A stretch of 64,000 bases of DNA from Lineus longissimus (lineage: Eukaryota > Nemertea > Pilidiophora > Heteronemertea > Lineidae), in assembly GCF_910592395.1 (NCBI RefSeq), contig NC_088325.1:7161501-7225500 (forward strand), given 5' to 3'. The notes beneath the pieces were generated by a model. That model did no database searches, had not been told where the DNA came from, and saw only the letters and a program-made list of their open reading frames with translations. Positions 44,877 to 54,579 of this stretch are shown one piece after another. The translations under genes were made by a program, and so were the position numbers. Every line of letters begins with the position of its first letter. Positions within the stretch are counted from its first letter, which is position 1.

Positions 44877-45916
44877 CGTCGTCCGTTAGCAGGGCACGTT
44901 TCGTAACTGTTAGAGCTATTGAGTTGAAACTTGGTACACATGTACCCTTATGTAATGACACCTGGGAGACCAAGTTTCGGTCCGATTCGTTTCATGGTTT
45001 GGCCACCAGGGGGCCAAACGTTAAAAGGGAAAATATGCAATATCTCCCTTAATAGTAGTCGGGAAACTTTGAAAAAAATATGGTAGGTACTTCTAGCAAA
45101 GGTGCATCATATATCCTCTGGGTTTTTGATTTGACCTCCTTTTCAAGGTCACAGCGGTCAAATGGTGTAAATTAGCCGTTAGGATGTAATGATGGCACGT
45201 TTCTAAACTGCAATGACTATTGATACCAAATTTGGTACACATTTACCCCTTAGTCAGGTGATCTCAGGGACCGAAGTTTGGTCCAATATGATTCACCACT
45301 TGACCACCAGGGGGCAAAATCCAAAAACCTTAAAAATGTGATTATTCCTTAACTTCTTGCCCGATTGCCACCAATTTGATATCATGGGTACATCTAACCA
45401 CCATACAGTATATGTCACACAGGTTTTTAATTTGACCTTCTTGTCAAGGTCACAGAGGTCAAATGGCGTAAATTGGCCGTCAGGCCGTAACTATGGCACG
45501 TTTCTTAACTGCAATGACTATTGATCACAAATTAAGTACACATGTACCCCTTGGTCAGGTGATCTCAGGTACCGAAGTTTGGTGCGATCTGATTTGCCGT
45601 TTGGCCTCCAGGGAGGGGGCCAAATCCTAAATTCTTCAAAATGCCATTATTCCTAGTAATGACTTGCCCGATTGGCACCAATTTTATATCATAGGTAGAT
45701 CTAATTCTAACAACCATTCAATGTGTCACCCGGGTCTTCTTTGATTTGACCTACTTTTCAAGGTCACAGAGGTCGAATGTACTGTAAATTGGCCATTTTG
45801 GGAAAATTGTAATTGCTTGGATCTACATCAAACCTAACACTACATGACACAATACCATGCTCTTTATCCATCTTTCCTCCACATGAGGTGAGCACAATGG
45901 CCCTGGCCATTTCATT
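44760..45916 (-). mobile_element. Dispersed GGTCA/CTCF-like repeat, copy C (complete-looking)
   Basis: Reverse-orientation twin of copy B. It starts with the AGCTCACCTCT-TAGC-AGAGGTGAGCT hairpin and a (GTC)n array, and ends GAGGTGAGCACAATGGCC then CTGGCCATTTCATT. Nuclear-receptor-like blocks lie at 45130-45162, 45431-45463 and 45745-45778; each includes TCAAGGTCA (45143, 45444, 45758). CTCF-like sites lie at 44997-45018 (TTTGGCCACCAGGGGGCCAA), 45299-45318 and about 45600-45624 (degenerate). Agreement with copy B over more than 100 consecutive bases at the GGCC end shows only a few differences, implying recent duplication or gene conversion. No protein is encoded. Ser-rich or Arg-rich frames at 44647-45052 only read the (GTC)n array. 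Confidence 0.87.
44806..44887 (+). repeat. (GTC)n microsatellite in repeat copy C
   Basis: More than twenty GTC units, about twice the length of the matching array in copy B. Confidence 0.95.
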
Positions 45917-46107
45917 ATATCCACCGACCATGTAGACAAAGCATATCTTTAGAGTATCGTTATCAGTTCCTTACTGCGTGGGCTCGTTTTCCCGGTATAA
46001 TTGACTGAAGATGCTGCTGTCAGACATGTCGGAATCCATCACGTCTATTGCGCTGGGCACTACACAGATACATGTGCTATAGAAAAGCGAAAGGGATACT
46101 GCATATG

Positions 46108-46173
46108 ACGGTAGGTCGGTCGGTCAGTCGGTCGGTCGGCGTTTTTCCGGTTACCGATATTCGCCGCCGATAA
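46108..46173. repeat. Right arm of ~1.7-kb inverted structure, with (GGTC)n array
   Basis: GGTAGGTCGGTCGGTCAGTC runs into CGGCGTTTTTCCGGTTACCG and ends in CGCCGCCGATAA, the reverse complement of 44452-44575. Together the arms bracket repeat copy C. Confidence 0.8.
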
Positions 46174-46189
46174 GTCTGCATGGTGAAGT

Positions 46190-46960
46190 TTGGACAATCC
46201 AAAGTTTGAAAATGCATTCTTCAAACCAGCCTGAGTGCGCATGCCCAGAGTAGCTGGACAACGTTCCTATAGATTGCATCGTGACACTCACGTATACATA
46301 TATATACACGGTGGGTTAAGGTGTCGGGCTGCCTAAGAAAAGTACGTGCTTACCTGGAGAGGAAATAACAACACAAAAGAAACAAACAACATATTAGACT
46401 AAGTTCATTTTGAGGGGCGTAAGGCCCCGATTTATTACTTTTATCCGATTAAACCACCTCCAACAATGGAATGGGACGGCTTTGTTTCTGTTGTGTAACA
46501 AAGGTAAACCAATACCTTTACCCGTGGTATAGCCGATGTAAAAACGTAACCGAGTATTGAAATTCCCTGCAAAACAAAGAATATGATCAATGGCCTCTTC
46601 TCCCTGGGTGTATAGCCAGGTAAGCTTGTTCACAGTGTAGAATCCGCTGGACTAAAATGGTCTGAACTCAACTGATCAAGATGATGGCCCGGTATCACAT
46701 CATATACGGCTGATGCATTCAAATAAGCCAACAGCAAGTGCTAACGTTATTGAAGGATCATACCGGAAATTGTCACCAGCCCTATCTCGTCAGCGGCTCG
46801 TCAGTTCTTCGTTGTTCGAATGCGCTGCAAAAATTAGACACGCAGAATACGCTTGCCAAGGAATCGCTACCGAGTGACAACATTGACTCCAGGTGGCCTA
46901 CTACTGCACAATACCATAATGCATGGGGTTGAATTGGATTGTTTCACTCGATTGGTTCAA
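46190..46960. other. Intergenic, no gene recognised
   Basis: Short frames on both strands; nothing recognisable. Confidence 0.5.
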
Positions 46961-46967
46961 CCAAGTG

Positions 46968-47121
46968 TTAAAGGGAATCAATAGGCAGCAGCGAGGCAGG
47001 CAAGATAAAGTTACCCGAACTCACAAATGGGGTCTCTCTTTAATCTCTCAGTACGTCGAAACTATCAACCTTTCCAGATAAATGAACCCCCCTCCCCTGG
47101 TCCTGCCTAGTCCCCCTTTAA
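46968..47121. mobile_element. TTAA-flanked MITE, copy 4
   Basis: TTAA at 46968-46971 and 47118-47121. The left end AAAGGGAATCAATAGGCAGC and right end CTGCCTAGTCCCCCTTT match the family. GGCAGGCAAG.TAAAGTTA and AGTACGTCGAAA are shared with copy 2 at 32.8 kb. Confidence 0.75.
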
Positions 47122-47124
47122 TTC

Positions 47125-47519
47125 AAGCGTCTATCTAACCATAGAGGGTCTACCGTCGAAGAGATTTCATACCATTCGTCGTCGCCATATTGATAAATCA
47201 GTCCGCGTCGACACCACATGACGATTGTGTCGAGGTCGCGCAGGTAGCACTGTAGCCTAACTCGGCCAAAGTATTCTCCAAAAAATATTCGTACATTCTA
47301 TAACATTTTTCTCTCCATCGTATTGATATAACTCGGTGACCTGTTAAAGAATGTTTGCCGCTAATTTGAACGTTTGAATGGCACTTTGAAGAAAATGCCA
47401 GAATCGAGCTCAGAAGTAGTAGTTTTTGGCGCCAATGACGTCATCAATAGCGGATTTGCACTGAAGTTCGAGTCGATTTTCTTAAAAAAGGTTCTCTTGG
47501 AATCTAGTCGAATTTTCGA
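47125..47519. other. Flank upstream of the 47.5-kb candidate
   Basis: No TATA box or repeat recognised. Somewhat richer in CG dinucleotides than its surroundings near 47190-47250. Confidence 0.35.
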
Positions 47520-47714
47520 ATGGCGACACTCAATTATGTACCATGTATAGTCTCAGGCTGCATGTTACGGTATCTAAAACGAAAGAAATGGGCACGTACT
47601 AGCGTCGCTTCGTTAGACCGGCCAAATCACCGCGGTCGTAGACAGGTAAACATCCGCATGTTTGACTTCTCCTTGTCCCTTCTGTGTAATAGTTCCCTGT
47701 CTGTGATTGATTGA
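47520..47714 (+). CDS. Possible first exon, unrecognised
   Basis: ATGGCG at 47520 is followed by 42 codons that read like protein (start MATLNYVPCIVSGCM, then a basic YLKRKKWAR patch) and then a good donor CAG|GTAAAC at about 47646. After the donor the frame continues 22 codons to a stop. No domain, signal peptide or partner exon is identified. The case rests on a G at +4, an open frame and a donor. Confidence 0.18.
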   Translation: MATLNYVPCIVSGCMLRYLKRKKWARTSVASLDRPNHRGRRQVNIRMFDFSLSLLCNSSLSVID

Positions 47715-47719
47715 CATGT

Positions 47720-49505
47720 CAACAAATATTGGATACAGAGTATTTCATTAGTCCGTCTTTGATCCTGTGAGGTACAGGATTTATTCTTGCATCCGGAACC
47801 AGTATCACTGTTGAGATTAGTCTTCGTTGGACAACATTTATTTGTAGGTTTGGCATGGTGCGCATAATTAACGTATTTGCGATCAACTTCTTCTTTAATT
47901 TGAGACGTTTTTTTGGAGTACCGTGATCAGGTGACTGACATGCATAATTTTTCCATTGATTAATTTGAAAGAAATTACTAATTCACGTATTTTCATTTTT
48001 TAGCGTATAGGCGCTTCTTGTTTTGACCACTTTAATTATCTTACTGTGGCTAATAGAAGTAATCTATCCCTTTAAAAAATTGAGGGTTTAATTCTGCATG
48101 TACGCGTATAACATGCCCAGATCCAAGTGTAAATATGTAAATGGTGCAGACCAGTACGCGTCTTGGCGACGCACACTTAAAACGGGACGGGTTTTATTAT
48201 GGCGACCCGCTGTAATGTCAGCAAGTCATGCCATCTCCTGATGAAGATACTTAGCAAACAAGCATTTTGTATCAAATTCGCTCTAAAATGATAAGAACAC
48301 CCAATTTAGATTGTCACGTTCTCCCCGTGGTATTGCGAGTTTCCTCGTCACTTTCCATGTCAAATGCATCTCTCAGCGTCCATCAGATGATGGAATATCT
48401 GCCTAAAATAGGAGTATTAGTCGAATCGTTGTATTCTCCAGGCACTACAGTTTCATTGAATGGCTCGAGAAAAGTAGATTTGGAAATCGACTGGTTTTAC
48501 ACGATATGACTGGGAGGGTAGTCTTCCACTAAGCGTCCATCAGTAGTAGCTTCAGAATTCTTCGCCTCATCAACAATGGTTAGAAGTACACTGTATGTAT
48601 TCACCTGTTGTGCCTAGTTATAGCTTACTCGTCATGATCATTGCGTTTGTCATTGCATGATGCGTTTCGTACGGAAGCTGCCATCAAAATCACATTTACA
48701 TCAACTTCAATATTAAATTTTAAAATAAAAACGTATATTCCCCTCACTTTCTTCAACCCTATACGTTTGAGAAACGGATTGGCTTGTTACACACGATATG
48801 TGTTGACGAATATCATTGCAATCAGCACTGGCAGAAATTGCCGCCATTTGCAGTATTTAGACAGACATTATATTATACCATAAACAAATGAATGAAGCTG
48901 TAACGGAAAGTTTAATTGACTGATAGTCTCTCTCGCCACCTCCTCCGCTACAATGAACATATGTCAGCTTCCCAGTCCGTAAGCAATATGGCAAGACGAT
49001 GGAGCTCCATACATGTAGTGCATGTATAGTTACGCATCTATGTGTTTTGAAGCCAGTACGTGACTTGCCTGTCCCCATTCCGAACTGTATGTATTTTGGG
49101 GGGTTAAGTGCATGTTCATTTGCCGCCGAGTTTCTCGTCAGTCTCCCGAGGAAGATGAGGCCTCAAACTGTAAAGTTCTCCCCACTTTTTCATACATATA
49201 TGTGTGATATCTGTGTCTTATATACTCCTGGTATCCTACTCATATGGGTTTCAAGGTGATATTGTACTCTGGTTGCTCTGAACCGATTTAGTATTGACCA
49301 CAGCAGTTTCCCCGGGAGGATGTGGTTCCTATCAGGTCGCGCAATATCTCGTTCGAAGACGCAATAACAATGTCGGTAGTATTAATTGAGTATGGCAGAT
49401 AGTTTTTGCACCTTGTTCTTGATTTTAAAAACGGCGACGAAAATCGCTCATTTGCAGTGGTGAAACCACCCAAATAGCAGTTGTAAATATCCGCAGACTA
49501 GATAT
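47720..49505. other. Intergenic, no gene recognised
   Basis: Frames of up to 86 codons with no motif; no repeats matched. Confidence 0.45.
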
Positions 49506-49509
49506 CGAT

Positions 49510-49920
49510 TTGTCTAACATAGTTGCGATTGTAATCGCAAGTCGCCGCGATTTTAATCGCTCTTTTTCGGACTTTCATAAACACTCTACACGTTTATATA
49601 GAAACATAGCGCAGTGGAAAGGTTTCAGAACGAGGGGAGACTTCTTGACTGAAATTGATGAATCCTTCCAAAACGAATACCCGCGAGTCGTTTTGGTGAC
49701 AGACACTTCTTACTCGGCTAAGGAAATCGAGAGCTGTAACAAGGATTTTGCCCTTTGGCGACGCGGATGCCTTTCCTGTTCTTTCGAAATAATGTTCTCA
49801 AGTAACAACTTCTCTCCACGTCAGCTCCACCTGCGCTGTGCTCTTGCCGAGGGGAGGCCAGATTTCTTTGACAGCGTATTCAGGTGGCATTCCGTTCTGC
49901 AATCATGTGGTTTGAGTTGA
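49510..49920 (+). CDS. Unrecognised 136-codon open frame (no ATG start)
   Basis: Open from a TTG at 49510 to TGA at 49918; no ATG occurs before codon ~94, so if real it would be an internal exon. Composition is protein-like (several Cys, Phe, Arg) with no low complexity. A 76-codon frame in another phase follows at 49934-50164. No domain is recognised. Confidence 0.15.
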   Translation: MSNIVAIVIASRRDFNRSFSDFHKHSTRLYRNIAQWKGFRTRGDFLTEIDESFQNEYPRVVLVTDTSYSAKEIESCNKDFALWRRGCLSCSFEIMFSSNNFSPRQLHLRCALAEGRPDFFDSVFRWHSVLQSCGLS

Positions 49921-50164
49921 ACTACTACATGTTGTGTCAGGAATTTTCGCTAGAAATTGTTGTTTTCATTTTCATTCCGTCACGGTCTATATGGTTCGAA
50001 GACTGGTATATTCATATACTGATGTGAGAATTCCTTCTTTGCAAGATGGTGATACTGTTCGAAAGGCTCAGAATCCAGGAAATATAGTGACGTTTTGGGT
50101 GTTTCTTTCTGCTGAACAGGAGCTTGATTTCCATGCTGTTTGCATCTTCTCGAAATGTCAGTAG

Positions 50165-51020
50165 TTGATCATGCACAGGGCTTGCCATTTGGGGAGACCT
50201 TTGGTCTTTTTCCCATCATGTATGCAGTCAGATTCCAAGATGGAGCCAAGTTATAAGAAACCTTAAGAAATGCAGAGGTTGAGTACATCGGAAGAACTCC
50301 TTGGTCGGTGTCATTACTTATGTATGGTATAGAGTCGGCGGGCTCTCACTGATGTCATCGATTCGGATATCAATCATCGAAATGGTGTTCAAAGCGCCAA
50401 CCGTGGAAAATATTTTTCATGTTTTACACTACAAGTTTTAATTCATGAAACAAATTTTCAAGCTCAAGTGCCTCTTACTGTACATGGCATAGTACCACAA
50501 AGGAATAAACCGTATACATGCTCACTTCTAAATTCTGGTGCATTATGGTCACGAGCTCGTGTGAGATTTAAAATTTATCTTAATTTCTAATGTTTGTAGT
50601 CATTTTTATTAGATTTATCATTAGATTTATTGATGTTCTGTGATAATTTTTGCGGTGAACTAGATGTTAGCATGTCAACACAAATCATCGCTTACAAATC
50701 GAGCAGACGTTTATGTTTTGGAGAGTGTTCGGGTATTTCCGGTTTAGTTCGGGAAATATGCTCGATAATTGCACGTGTTTTGTTGACATCATTAGTCATC
50801 TGCATTTAAACAAAGAATTGTCGGGTGTTTCCGGTTTAGTTCGGGAGACTTGCAAAATTCCTGTTTATGTGTATCCACATTTCATAGGTGTAGCGATGGC
50901 TGCCTATAAGGCATGGCTATCCTACATTTATTGTTAGAATTGTAGCTAATGGTGTCTTATCTTAAGCAATGGCTTCCATTCAGGAAGGAGCACACGCCGA
51001 TGAATCCGAGGACTTACTGA
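50165..51020. other. Intergenic with a short direct duplication
   Basis: TTTCCGGTTTAGTTCGGGA occurs at about 50739 and 50829, each preceded by a TCGGGT phrase. It gives a repeated peptide in the plus-strand frame 50713-50937, whose significance is unclear. Confidence 0.5.
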
Positions 51021-51022
51021 TT

Positions 51023-51406
51023 TCAATTATTAGAAAACTTGTCGCGAAGGCGATGAAAACTATCATCAAAATCATGAAAATGGCGTTTCAAATTTCGTCT
51101 CAAATAATTTAAAGACGACGGCGGAGTTGCTAAAGCTAACATTGATGAATTCAGCGTTCCGGTTCTAATTATCATAACCCATAGACCTGTCCCATGGAAT
51201 GATTGATTAAACTTCAACAACAGACGACGGACGCCTCGGGTGGAAATAAGAGTCACGAAATATCTTGCCATTAAGTTATCAAGCCATGCCGAATAGATAC
51301 ATTTATATGACTTCGGAAGGCAAAATCCTCCGAATTCATTTCTCGATGCACATTCTACTTCATGTATGCCGAGAAATTCTACAATGTTTTCAAGGGATAA
51401 TTTCAT
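51023..51406 (-). CDS. Unrecognised 127-codon open frame with ATG
   Basis: Starts at an ATG (51406) with MKLSLENIVEFLGIHE and ends at 51023. It contains five Cys and a basic C-terminal stretch (RRNLKRHFHDF). It looks more protein-like than most frames here but matches no family I recognise, and no splice partner is identified. Confidence 0.2.
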   Translation of the reverse strand: MKLSLENIVEFLGIHEVECASRNEFGGFCLPKSYKCIYSAWLDNLMARYFVTLISTRGVRRLLLKFNQSFHGTGLWVMIIRTGTLNSSMLALATPPSSLNYLRRNLKRHFHDFDDSFHRLRDKFSNN

Positions 51407-51409
51407 CTA

Positions 51410-52455
51410 ATAGAAAGCATCTCCTTGTGCCGACTTAGTCGAATTTATTCTTAGGATTTTTGTATATATCGACAAGTCCCCTGTAGTTGTAATGTAACGC
51501 ATCTAGTGCATGTAGTGCTGTTTTAATAATAAATACGTATAGTACTCTTATTAGACTTAGAAAGATTTCCGTAAAGGGGTACGCCGTTCGTTCACATATA
51601 TTGCTGGTCTAACTAAATCTGGTTCCTTTTTCTAACGCCAGATGACGCCAATAGTATGTTATAATGCATGCTACGTGAACGGATGTAGAGCTCTCCATCC
51701 GTGCTACGTGCATTATTGCATGCTCGCGCGTTATTTGTATACAATTGGTGCGTGTGTGATGTTTCCCGATCGCTGCGTGTAGGTTATGTGTCTACTGTGT
51801 TTGTCATATCATAAGACGACATGGAATGTCTTTTGTTTCAGCCATCGTTAATCTGCTAAAAACGGAAAGTTTTCATTGGTGCCGGCACGTCAGTGGCGCG
51901 TGTCATTTTCATTTAAACGACCACCAAAGTTAACAAACGATGTAAGCCTTTAAATGCAATACCAATTTTTGTACATCAAGTCAGGTGATATTTGTACAGA
52001 TTGGAACTGATATTAGTTCGTGCTATTAATGTCACATACCAGTGTGGGCTTTTTATCCATAATCTCCTGTCGGTCTCAGCTGGGCCGTAATGAACTAGGC
52101 TCCAATGTACTGAATGGCTTTAGTCGGCATCAAAGAATCTGGTGGGACTTGGAGTCAGGTGGATTGATCAACTTGGTCTCCACACATCGGTCTGTCAGTT
52201 ACAGCTGGAGGTGTTTTTCAGTGAACTCAAGTCAATTGAACTGCAGGTTCAATAAACCACTTGCCAATGGACAATCCCAACATGTGTTGCTTCAACACCA
52301 CGTGGAGGCAACATTTAGAACAATAAACTGTTGGTATTTCTTATGGCCAGTATTGTGTGAACGGTTTGAATGAGCAGATGGTTTGTTTGTGAAAAATAGC
52401 CTAGGCCTACTGCTGCTGTAATGATGATTAATGGTACATACTGCGCAGTTAAAAC
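51410..52455. other. Intergenic, no gene recognised
   Basis: A 117-codon plus-strand frame (52020-52373) has no recognisable features. Confidence 0.45.
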
Positions 52456-52460
52456 GTTTT

Positions 52461-52698
52461 AGTCAGAATAGAGATTCTTCAATCAATGACGAAGTATTTG
52501 AGTGTTAGAGAACTAACCTCCAAATTTTCGATGTCAACTGTCAATTTTGATCACTTGGTGACCTAGTCTCGTTCTGGGAAAGATGCTAGGTCTGAGGCTT
52601 AAGTTCGTCTATAGGTCCCCCACCGGCCTCCTTAATTTGGAGGTAGTTCTCTAACACTCAAATACTTTGTTATTGTTTGAAGAATCTCTATTCTGACT
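52461..52698. mobile_element. 238-bp MITE with ~65-bp TIRs
   Basis: Arms 52461-52526 and 52634-52698 are near-perfect reverse complements. They begin AGTCAGAATAGAGATTC and include GTATTTGAGTGTTAGAGAAC and its complement. The ~107-bp centre is unrelated. No coding capacity; the target duplication is unclear. Confidence 0.83.
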
Positions 52699-52704
52699 TG
52701 ATTA

Positions 52705-53860
52705 ATACATGACGGATGAATCTCTTCAACGATAAAATGCGCAGAATGTATACAATTAATCATTTGACTTCTGTAAACATCGGTACATGATCAATATATC
52801 ATCTTCTATACAGTTCGGTTTAAAACGCACTCTCTATCGCCTGCAACCTAACAACCTAACATCCCTGACAAAATCACCCAGAGACCGAAATGAGGAGTTA
52901 ATGTTCCTGCGAGTACCTTGTGTCAACATTTAGCAGTTTTTGTGACAACTTAAGAAATAACAACAACTTTAAGAAAGGATAGGGTGAAACAAAAAGAGTG
53001 TTATACTTTTTAATTGAAGTTTATTATCTCAATGACAAAAAAGGATCCATGAGAGTTGTATTGCGTCCGGCATTTCGGAGGTAGCCCTTTCTTATCCCTT
53101 TTTTACGTTTTTTTTCTCTACGGTTAAAAATGGAGAAAATTGATACTCGGCTGAACTGAAGGAATTGGTTGTTTTACCGAACACCGCGAGGGTGGAGATG
53201 AAATGAAGGCGAAACGGAGGCTGCGGTCTGTGGTGTGAAGGGCAGCTTTGCCCGAGTAGTGTTTGATGAGGCAAGAAGTACCGACAGCGAGGTATCAATT
53301 TCTATTCGAAAACACCTCAAACCAAACAACTAAACGTGATTTTGACTGCTTTCTGACTGCTTCTTCCATATTTTGCACCCACCAAAGCGGTCATGGTTTC
53401 CGAACTACATCCGCTGCAGTCAAAAAACGAGGCTCACTCAGAGTGCACACAGTGCATTTTACACAGTAAACTGTGGTTCATGTACATGCTAAACAAAGGG
53501 TGGTATGCATAAAACCTACTTGAATACTACTATAGCTGTCAAGCAAAATGTTTAAGTATTTACTTAAGTAACTAGTAAAAGTATAAATAAAATGACTACA
53601 TTGTATTTTGAAACCATAATCATTACATTTGCTTCAAGCTAATGCTTTTTCTTGACTAGTATAAACTTGTTTACAACTGTCAAGACAATACGGAGGTCTG
53701 GACAAAGGTTATGTAAGCCTAGATATAATGTTCTACACTCACTTGTTATTTCTTTAAGAGTAGCACAGTCTTTGGGGTATTGACATAAAACTAGGAAATA
53801 GTTGTGAAATGTAGGGAATGTAAGTGAAATATGTAGTCTCATTTAATCCCCCGAAAAGTA
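52705..53860. other. Intergenic, no gene recognised
   Basis: Nothing recognisable apart from short frames. Confidence 0.5.
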
Positions 53861-53865
53861 AGTTC

Positions 53866-54577
53866 AGGCCAAATGGCCTTTTTGGCTCACCGTAGGGGAG
53901 TCTATGCAATACGGTAGTGTCCGGCGTCGGTCGTCGTCTGTATCCTGTTTCAAAAACAGTAGCACGTTTCTTAACCGCTAGGACTATGAACTTAAAACTT
54001 TGTACACAGGACCCCCCCCCCCCCCCCAGGTCAGGTGACCTCTGATACTGAATTTCGGTCAGATCTGATTCTTGACTTTGCCACCAGGGGGCCAAAAGTG
54101 GAAACCTAAAAAATGTGATATCTCTCTTATAAATGACTTGTTTTTGATACATTTTTTATAGTAGGTCTTCTTAGCAAGGATACATCTCATGCGGGTTTTT
54201 GATTTGACCGAATTTTCAAGGTCACAGAGGTCAAATAGCGTAAATTGGCCGTTTGAGTGTAACTATATCGAACGTTTCTTAACTGCTGAAGCTAACAACT
54301 TGAAACTTAGTACACATGATCCTCTGGGTCAAATAACATGTGACACCGAATTTCGGTCCAATGTGATTCTTGACTTGACTTCCAGGAGGTCAAACCTGAA
54401 AAGGTAAAAAGTGCGATATCTTGTTTATTAGTGACTTGTTTTCAATAATATTTTTATGGCAGGTATGGTAGATTTGACCTATATCCTATACATGTAGCAT
54501 GTTTCTTAACCAGCATGAATTCCTAACCACCAAATATCTATACGGTGAGCACAATGGCCCGTGGCCTTTTCATTATC
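53866..54577 (-). mobile_element. Dispersed GGTCA/CTCF-like repeat, copy D
   Basis: Starts with a GGCCAAATGGCC hairpin, then GGCTCACCGTAGGGGAGTC. It ends TACGGTGAGCACAATGGCC followed by CGTGGCCTTTTCATTA, so the ends share an inverted GCTCACCGTA. It contains about two monomers. One CTCF-like site (TTTGCCACCAGGGGGCCAAA) lies at 54077-54096 and one decayed site near 54377. A nuclear-receptor-like block lies at 54203-54236. A poly-C run sits at 54010-54027. Subfamily partner of copy E by the CCTACGGTGAGCC end. Confidence 0.82.
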
Positions 54578-54579
54578 CT

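Noticed and set aside
44647-45052. Poly-Ser or poly-Arg proteins across 44.8-44.9 kb
   Set aside because: The frames simply translate the (GTC)n microsatellite in three phases on two strands; they are part of repeat copy C, and the same happens at 4679-4972 in copy B.
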